Below the pieces are notes generated by a model, which did no database searches, had not been told where the DNA came from, and saw only the letters and a list, made by a program, of their open reading frames with translations. Positions 59,285 to 64,000 of a stretch of 64,000 nt of DNA are shown piece after piece. The stretch comes from CAZLRH01 sp964562015 (GTDB taxonomy: Bacteria > Verrucomicrobiota > Verrucomicrobiia > Opitutales > JABDGR01): positions 62,001-126,000 of the forward strand of contig CAZLRH010000002.1 of assembly GCA_964562015.1 (NCBI GenBank), given 5' to 3'. The position numbers and the translations under genes are program-made. How positions within the stretch are numbered: the first letter of the stretch is position 1; each line of letters begins with the position of its first letter.

Positions 59285-59671
59285 ATGAATCCAATCGAGG
59301 ACGCCTGGAGGTTGGAGTTTCACAGCGGCATTCCGATTTACAAGCAGATCATCCACCACCTGCAGGCGGCGGTGGCGGCCGGCCAATTGCAGGCGGGCGA
59401 GCAACTGCCCACCATCCGCGCGCTGCACCGCAAGCTGAAGGTGAACCCGAATACCGTGGCCCGCGCGTACCGCGAACTCGAGCATCTGGGCGTGATTACG
59501 GCGGAGCAAGGAAACGGCTGCTTCGTCGCACCCCATGCGCCCGCCCGGCCGGCTGCGGTCTCCGCAAAAAACAAGCAGGCGGCCATGGAGGAACTCTGCC
59601 TGCGCTTTGCCGCCGAGGCCCGCAGCCACGGCATTTCCTTTCCGGAATTAATCCGTCACCTCAAAGCCTAA
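59285..59671 (+). CDS. GntR-family transcriptional regulator, YtrA subfamily
   Basis: This 128-residue protein has an N-terminal winged helix (residues 13-75): PIYKQIIHHLQAAVAAGQLQAGEQLPTIRALHRKLKVNPNTVARAYRELEHLGVI. Only a short C-terminal helical tail (about 40 residues) follows, with no large ligand-binding domain, which is the YtrA class. Such regulators usually control an adjacent ABC transporter and repress their own promoter. Here the next gene, after 4 bases, is a single membrane protein with no ATPase. An operator-like palindrome lies at the start codon, supporting autorepression. Confidence 0.9.
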   Translation: MNPIEDAWRLEFHSGIPIYKQIIHHLQAAVAAGQLQAGEQLPTIRALHRKLKVNPNTVARAYRELEHLGVITAEQGNGCFVAPHAPARPAAVSAKNKQAAMEELCLRFAAEARSHGISFPELIRHLKA

Positions 59672-59675
59672 TCCC

Positions 59676-60569
59676 ATGCATGCCCCCAACCGAGTCGTCA
59701 CCAGCGCGCAATTGCTGCGCAGTTCCATGCGGGTCATCAAAGACCAGCCCAAGCTGTTGTTTTTCCTTTTCGTAAACGGCGCGCTGATGGTCCTGCTCGC
59801 GCTTTGTTTTGTTCCCTGGCCCTTGGTGCTGCACCTAGTCCAGGCCTGGCGCGCCACGGGCGCCGCGGATCATTGGGACGAAACCGTGGCCCAACTTAAC
59901 CATACCACGGTCTATCTTTATCTGATTGCCCTCTATTTGATCTCCATGTTCGCGGCCACCTTCCTGAATGTGGCGCTACATCACGAAATTTTCCGCGCCT
60001 TGGATAGCGAGAAAGTCTCCCTGCTGCAGGGACTGCGGTTTGCGGCGGGGCGGCTCCGCTCGATTATCCTCTGGAGCCTGTTCGCGAGTTCAGTGGGACT
60101 AGTATTGCAATTGGTGGCGAGCCGGACCAGTTGGCTCGGCGCGCTCGCGGCCCGCTTGCTGGGGATGGCGTGGAGCGTGGCGGCGGTTTTCGCCCTGCCC
60201 GCCCTGGTCCGCGATGAGCCCACGGATCCACTGACACTTCTGCGTCATTCCGCGCTCACTTTGCAAAACACCTGGGGCGAATCCATCCTGGGGTATATCG
60301 GGGTGCAGGGGGTGGAATTACTGACTTTTTTCTGCCTGGCGGGCGTGGGCCTGCTGGCGGCCTTCGTCCTATCAACGATTTTTTCGTGGCCGCTGTTTTT
60401 CGTGAGCATCCCCTTCATCATACTGACTCTCTGCGCGTGCGCCTGGGTCACCAGCCTGGCCAATCGCGTTTACCGCTGCGCCCTTTATATTTACGCCACC
60501 GAAGGAGTCGTCCCCGAGCCGTTCACCTCCGCCATGATGGAGGCCGCCTGGAAAGTGCAAAAAAACTGA
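59676..60569 (+). CDS. Polytopic membrane protein next to a GntR regulator
   Basis: This 297-residue protein has about six hydrophobic helices, for example LLFFLFVNGALMVLLALCFVPWPLVL (near 29-55), VYLYLIALYLISMFAATFLNVAL, IILWSLFASSVGLVLQLVA, MAWSVAAVFALPALV, and a long C-terminal pair (LTFFCLAGVGLLAAFVLSTIFSWPLFFVSIPFIILTLCACAWV). The layout resembles DUF4013/YciC-type membrane proteins, but the match is weak. No catalytic or ATP-binding motif is seen. It is probably co-transcribed with the YtrA-like regulator (4-base gap), which presumably controls its level. In this subfamily the partner is usually an ABC transporter, so a lone membrane protein is unusual. Confidence 0.6.
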   Translation: MHAPNRVVTSAQLLRSSMRVIKDQPKLLFFLFVNGALMVLLALCFVPWPLVLHLVQAWRATGAADHWDETVAQLNHTTVYLYLIALYLISMFAATFLNVALHHEIFRALDSEKVSLLQGLRFAAGRLRSIILWSLFASSVGLVLQLVASRTSWLGALAARLLGMAWSVAAVFALPALVRDEPTDPLTLLRHSALTLQNTWGESILGYIGVQGVELLTFFCLAGVGLLAAFVLSTIFSWPLFFVSIPFIILTLCACAWVTSLANRVYRCALYIYATEGVVPEPFTSAMMEAAWKVQKN

Positions 60570-60701
60570 GCGCGCGGCGCGCCGAGGACCAAGGGCACCT
60601 CGGTGGATTTTGCCATCTGCCCCTTGGCGGAGCGCATGTTGGACGAGTTACGCCGCGAGTGGAATGTGATGGTGGAGTAGGATTTTTTAAGTTAGGAGTT
60701 C

Positions 60702-60724
60702 GGCCTCTCAAATCTTGAGAGGCC
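60702..60724. promoter_or_regulatory. Perfect hairpin in the leader of the TIGR03067 lipoprotein gene
   Basis: GGCCTCTCAA and TTGAGAGGCC form a perfect 10-bp stem with a 3-base loop (ATC), ending 19 bases before the start codon. There is no T-run on either side, so it is not a classical terminator. It may be a leader structure or a transcription-factor dyad. Confidence 0.5.
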
Positions 60725-60743
60725 CGCAATCACTTACCACCCC

Positions 60744-61178
60744 ATGAAACACACAGGCTATCTAAGTCTCTTGCTGGTTGGATGCCTGAGCGCTTGCGCC
60801 ACTGGCCCGCAAAAAGTTGCCCAGGAGTTGCAGGGCAACTGGCAGCCAGTGGAAGCAGTCTTGGCTGGGCAACCCGTGAGCCACGCGGTTCTGCAGGTGA
60901 TCCACCTGAAGCTGGATCACGGCCAGTATGCGGTGCTCGCGGCCGGCCAACCCGACGTCGGCACTTACTCGGTTGATGCCACCGCCCAGCCCATGGGCAT
61001 CACCATCGCCGGCACTGCCGGGCCGAACCAGGGCAAGACGCTTCCCGCCATCTTCGCCCTCAAGGGCGACACCCTCGTCATCTGCTACGACCTTTCCGGC
61101 GCGAAACGCCCCACGGAGTTTCAGAGCGCCACCGGCACCCAGCGTTTTCTGGTGACCTACATTAGGGTAAAGGGGTAG
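60744..61178 (+). CDS. TIGR03067-family lipoprotein
   Basis: This 144-residue protein has a lipoprotein signal (SACAT; Cys18). The mature part shows the TIGR03067 layout: VAQELQGNWQPVEAVLAGQPV, HLKLDHGQYAVL, QPMGITIAGTAGPNQGKTLPAIFALKGDTLVICYDLSGAKRPTEF, and a final LVTYIRVKG. The family is a small beta-barrel group common in Planctomycetes and Verrucomicrobia, often linked with sigma-factor or stress loci, with no known activity. A structured leader precedes it and a hairpin region follows, so it is a single-gene unit. Confidence 0.75.
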   Translation: MKHTGYLSLLLVGCLSACATGPQKVAQELQGNWQPVEAVLAGQPVSHAVLQVIHLKLDHGQYAVLAAGQPDVGTYSVDATAQPMGITIAGTAGPNQGKTLPAIFALKGDTLVICYDLSGAKRPTEFQSATGTQRFLVTYIRVKG

Positions 61179-61250
61179 GACAAAATAACCGGATGGGAGC
61201 AAGCAAGGCTCGAACCCTAAATCGCCTTGCGCGGCCCGGGGTGTGACCGT

Positions 61251-61318
61251 CCACGAGAAATCAAAACATGGGCTAGCCCAGCTTTGCTCGTGGGGATAAG
61301 ACCCCCCTTTTCGTTTTT
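61251..61318 (+). ncRNA. Structured region with terminator-like end after the TIGR03067 gene
   Basis: An outer stem CCACGAG/CTCGTGG (61251-61257, 61287-61293) encloses a palindrome GGGCTAGCCC (61270-61279). The next element, GGGG-ATAAGA-CCCC (from 61292), overlaps the outer stem and runs into TTTTCGTTTTT (61308-61318), which looks like an intrinsic terminator. The overlapping stems could be alternative folds. It may be the 3' region of the lipoprotein mRNA or a small RNA. Confidence 0.4.
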
Positions 61319-61460
61319 GGTGACGATGATATAGTTCCACAAAATGGCACGTACGCTTGTGCCCGTCCAACCGCCATGCTGTTGAATCCGTCATGGCTAC
61401 AGCGTCAATTCCATCGAGCTACCCATGCGGTCGTAATTAATAAATCAAAAAATCCATCCC

Positions 61461-61685
61461 ATGACTATTTCAACCAAGGAAACGTCGGCCGACCCGATGG
61501 TCCATAGCGAGCACATGCAAAAGCAACTGCAGGACTTGATTGATCATGCCCGCAAGGATGTCAACAGGGTCGAGGAAGCCCGCTTTCAGGCCTTGCTGGA
61601 AACCACCGCAGAAGTCCTCACCGGACTCAAAACTGCCTTTCATCACTATAGCGAACACAAGGAAAAGGCCTGGGGGAATGGTTGA
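61461..61685 (+). CDS. Small helical protein of unknown function
   Basis: I recognise this only as a small conserved type: a 74-residue, charged, mostly alpha-helical cytoplasmic protein with the segment LQDLIDHARKDVNRVEEARFQALLETTAEVLTGLKTAFHHY. No signal peptide or cysteine is present. Similar short proteins with the DxxxVxxxRxQALxETxAEVLxGL pattern are seen in proteobacterial genomes without assigned function. The gene lies between a TIGR03067 lipoprotein and a cyclopropane fatty acid synthase. An AT-rich upstream region (TAATTAATAAAT) may hold its promoter. Confidence 0.6.
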   Translation: MTISTKETSADPMVHSEHMQKQLQDLIDHARKDVNRVEEARFQALLETTAEVLTGLKTAFHHYSEHKEKAWGNG

Positions 61686-61891
61686 CTGTTATCCGGTAAT
61701 TACCGCGGGAACGTCCAGAGCTGGCCGGCCGCCGTGGTCGCTGGCAGGCGAAAATTCAAAATCGCCTTGGCGTAATAAAAATTGCGCGAGGCATCGTGGA
61801 GTGAAATCCACCGTCAGATGCCGGACTTGAGCGCGGGGTGGTAGAACACCCCGTATCGTCCCGCTGCGATTAATGATAGTGTAAACTGCCA

Positions 61892-63151
61892 GTGAACCCA
61901 AGAACCGAAAAATGGTCCGGCCCGGTGGGTTTGGGAATGCCAACCCAGCCGGATATTGCCGCTGCCGCATGGAGAGATTGCCTGGGCGCCCCGGAGCACA
62001 GAAAAAGTACCGTTTCAATCGCCCAGATCCCGGGCACCCTGGCCGCCCAGCGAGCTGTGAGTGACCTTTTTGGCGCTTGCGGCGTACGTCTGGATGGACG
62101 GCAACCCTGGGACCTCCGCATCAACGACGAACGCTTCTTCAAGCGGGTGCTGACCCAAGGAACGCTGGGCTTGGGCGAATCTTACATGGACGGCTGGTGG
62201 GACTGCCCAGCACTCGATGAAATGTGTTTTCGCGCCATTCGCGCCCAGTTGACCAAGCAGGTCCGGCTCAATTTGCGCACCCTTCTGACCATCGCCGCCT
62301 CGTTGCTCTATAATCTCCAAAACCGGGTCCGGGCGCGCCTGGTGGGAAAACGCCATTACGACCTCGGCAATGATTTTTTTGCGGCCATGCTCGGGTCGTC
62401 GATGCAATATTCGTGCGCGTATTTTCACGGCGTCGATGATCTCGATTTGGCCCAACAGGCAAAAATGGACTTGATCTGCCGCAAACTCGAATTGCAGCCG
62501 GGAATGCGCCTGCTCGATATTGGCTGTGGCTGGGGCGGGCTGGCCCGGCACGCCGCGAAAAATTATGGCTGTCATGTTGTCGGCGTCACTATTTCCCAGG
62601 AACAACAGTCCTTTGCGGAAAACCTCTGCCAGGGACTCCCGGTCGAAATCCGGTTGCAGGATTACCGGCAGATCAACGAATCCTTCGACCGGATTGTCAG
62701 CGTCGGCATGATGGAGCATGTCGGCTTTAAAAACTACCGTTGTTTCATGCAGGTGGCCCGCCGGTGCCTGACCAAGGGCGCGCTTTTCCTCTGCCATACC
62801 ATCGGCGACAGCATCACCTCCCTCCGCCCGGATCCATGGATAAACCGCCACATCTTTCCCAACTCGCAATTACCTTCGCTGGCGCAGACGGTGCGCGCCG
62901 CCGAGGGCTTGTTTGTCGTCGAGGATGTGCATAATTTCGGCGCCTGTTATGACCGTACGCTCCTGGCTTGGGAAAGAAACTTTCAGCAGGCGTGGCCGCG
63001 TTTTAAAGATCGTTACGGCGAACGCTTTCAGCGCATGTGGCGATATTACCTGCTGGGTTGTGCGGGCGCCTTCCGCGCCCGCCATATCCAGCTTTTTCAA
63101 TGTCTCCTTTCCGCCGACGGAGTACTGGGCGGATATGTAGCCCCACGCTGA
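61892..63151 (+). CDS. cfa: Cyclopropane-fatty-acyl-phospholipid synthase
   Basis: This 419-residue enzyme adds a methylene group from S-adenosylmethionine to unsaturated acyl chains in membrane phospholipids, usually on entry to stationary phase or under acid stress. Landmarks are LGLGESYMDGWWDC, GKRHYDLGNDFFAAMLGSSMQYSCAYF, the SAM-binding MRLLDIGCGWGGLARHAAK, SVGMMEHVGFKNY, WINRHIFPNSQLPSL and the catalytic-type LGCAGAFRARHIQLFQ with its Cys matching Cys354 of E. coli Cfa. The start is GTG 61892 or ATG 61937; the second gives a length closer to the E. coli enzyme. It stands alone. Confidence 0.93.
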   Translation: MNPRTEKWSGPVGLGMPTQPDIAAAAWRDCLGAPEHRKSTVSIAQIPGTLAAQRAVSDLFGACGVRLDGRQPWDLRINDERFFKRVLTQGTLGLGESYMDGWWDCPALDEMCFRAIRAQLTKQVRLNLRTLLTIAASLLYNLQNRVRARLVGKRHYDLGNDFFAAMLGSSMQYSCAYFHGVDDLDLAQQAKMDLICRKLELQPGMRLLDIGCGWGGLARHAAKNYGCHVVGVTISQEQQSFAENLCQGLPVEIRLQDYRQINESFDRIVSVGMMEHVGFKNYRCFMQVARRCLTKGALFLCHTIGDSITSLRPDPWINRHIFPNSQLPSLAQTVRAAEGLFVVEDVHNFGACYDRTLLAWERNFQQAWPRFKDRYGERFQRMWRYYLLGCAGAFRARHIQLFQCLLSADGVLGGYVAPR

Positions 63152-63284
63152 AGGTGAGATTCTCAAATCGCGTAGGCGCGAAGGATTACTGCCTCGTGCA
63201 TGAGTTGCCACGTCAACAATCGATGCCGAATTTGATCCGGGCACCAGCTTGGTACTTCGGCAGTTGGGAGCCGGGTAGCAAAAA

Positions 63285-64000
63285 TTACGCGTTGAACGCT
63301 GCGCGGTTCTCCTTCCGGCGTAGCCCGTCATGCAAGGCGTTGAGCAAATTTGAGGAGGCGGATGGTTTGTGCAAAAAGGCTTGCACCCCCAGTTCGCGGA
63401 GGCTGGCTGTTTTTCTGTGCATTTGTTCCGAGCTGCAAATACCGGAGCAGGCCAGAATGGGAATGTCAGGAGTCAATTTTTTTGCGGCGCGCGCCAGCGC
63501 CACACCATCCATAAACGGCATGTCCAGGTCCGTAACGATGGCTTTCACTTCACCAAGGTGCTGGGTGTACAAAGCGATCGCACCGACGCCGTCATCAGCG
63601 GCCAACACACGATAACCGTTTCGTTCCAGAAGCTGTTGGGTCACGTTCAGGATGGGCCGTTCATCATCCGCGAGTAGAATCAATTCGCCGTGTCCGGCGG
63701 GAGTTTGCGGGGTTGCTGGCCCGAAGGCGTCGTCGCCGTTGCCGGGCAGTGCGGGCAAGTGAATGGTGAAGGTGCTGCCTTGATTGACCTCGCTGCGCAC
63801 GTCCACGAAACCGCCGTGGCTTTTTACGATGCTCATTACGGTGGCCAGGCCGAGGCCGGTGCCTTTGCCGGGTTCTTTGGTGGTGAAGAACGGATCAAAA
63901 ATTTTGTCCGTGATTTCGCGCGGGATGCCATGGCCAGTGTCGGTCAGTTGAATCATCACATACGGTCCGGGCTTGGCCTCAGGAAAAATGCGGGCGGGTT
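63285..64000 (-). CDS. Hybrid sensor histidine kinase, C-terminal part (5' end outside window)
   Basis: The frame is open to the right edge. The visible part begins with the ATP-binding domain: PGPYVMIQLTDTGHGIPREI (N-terminal G1-type box), the F box IFDPFFTTKEPGKGTGLGLATV (F and G2 boxes) and GSTFTIHLPA. A receiver domain follows (about 93-218 of the visible chain) with LLADDERPIL, phospho-acceptor Asp in AIVTDLDMPFMDGV, and Lys in FLHKPS. No output domain follows the receiver. It is therefore a hybrid kinase whose sensor part is beyond the window. Confidence 0.92.
   Translation of the reverse strand, partial: PARIFPEAKPGPYVMIQLTDTGHGIPREITDKIFDPFFTTKEPGKGTGLGLATVMSIVKSHGGFVDVRSEVNQGSTFTIHLPALPGNGDDAFGPATPQTPAGHGELILLADDERPILNVTQQLLERNGYRVLAADDGVGAIALYTQHLGEVKAIVTDLDMPFMDGVALARAAKKLTPDIPILACSGICSSEQMHRKTASLRELGVQAFLHKPSASSNLLNALHDGLRRKENRAAFNA

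Noticed and set aside
61689..62018. Minus-strand frame overlapping the cfa start
   Set aside because: No family features, and it overlaps the N-terminus of a well-supported gene.

Overview
The window looks like a GC-rich chromosome segment of a Verrucomicrobiota bacterium, probably related to Opitutales/Opitutaceae. This rests on gene content only: two DUF1592/DUF1552 secreted cytochrome-type pairs, two PEP-CTERM proteins, a TIGR03067 lipoprotein, several lipoproteins and RND pumps of a diderm cell, and short palindromic repeats. No rRNA or other phylogenetic marker is present beyond bL28 and one tRNA-Asn, so the placement is an inference.

Layout. 1-1.5 kb: a COG3014 - YcfL-like - LpoB-like envelope cluster. 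1.6-4.1 kb: purN, converging with a compact folP-folB-folK operon. 4.1-7.5 kb: a GspE/PilB ATPase and a response regulator with a degenerate NtrC-type core. 7.7-12.7 kb: an Amidase_3 enzyme, a DUF3568 lipoprotein, hisC, an RmlD-like SDR and a lipoate ligase that carries an in-frame 81-bp palindromic element. 12.7-15.7 kb: a large PEP-CTERM protein, a DUF4405 membrane protein and rpmB. 15.8-26.6 kb: two tandem adaptor-permease RND units plus one outer-membrane factor; each unit is preceded by a TCAAAC-N4-GTTTGA palindrome. 26.7-27.3 kb: a higBA toxin-antitoxin pair. 27.4-31.2 kb: a cupredoxin - adenylyl cyclase - porin operon. 31.2-38.1 kb: a DUF2126 - ATP-grasp/alpha-E - transglutaminase operon, a known but biochemically poorly defined amidoligase system.

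38.5-57.8 kb is a secreted catabolic island. It has a GH2 enzyme, an orphan secreted protein, four alpha/beta-hydrolase esterases, an SDR, a flavin-binding PNPOx-like protein and two copies of a DUF1592-DUF1552 module, each followed by CE1-type esterases. The likely theme is breakdown of an acylated glycan or aromatic-substituted polymer; the substrate cannot be read from sequence. 58-64 kb: tRNA-Asn, a small PEP-CTERM protein, a YtrA-like GntR regulator with a membrane protein, a TIGR03067 lipoprotein, a small conserved protein, a cyclopropane fatty acid synthase and the 3' part of a hybrid histidine kinase.

The items most worth following are the palindromic element inside the lipoate ligase, the shared operators of the two RND units, the cupredoxin-cyclase-porin operon, the duplicated DUF1592-DUF1552-esterase modules with glycine/arginine-rich inserts, and the regulator that keeps an NtrC-like fold but has lost its ATPase motifs.
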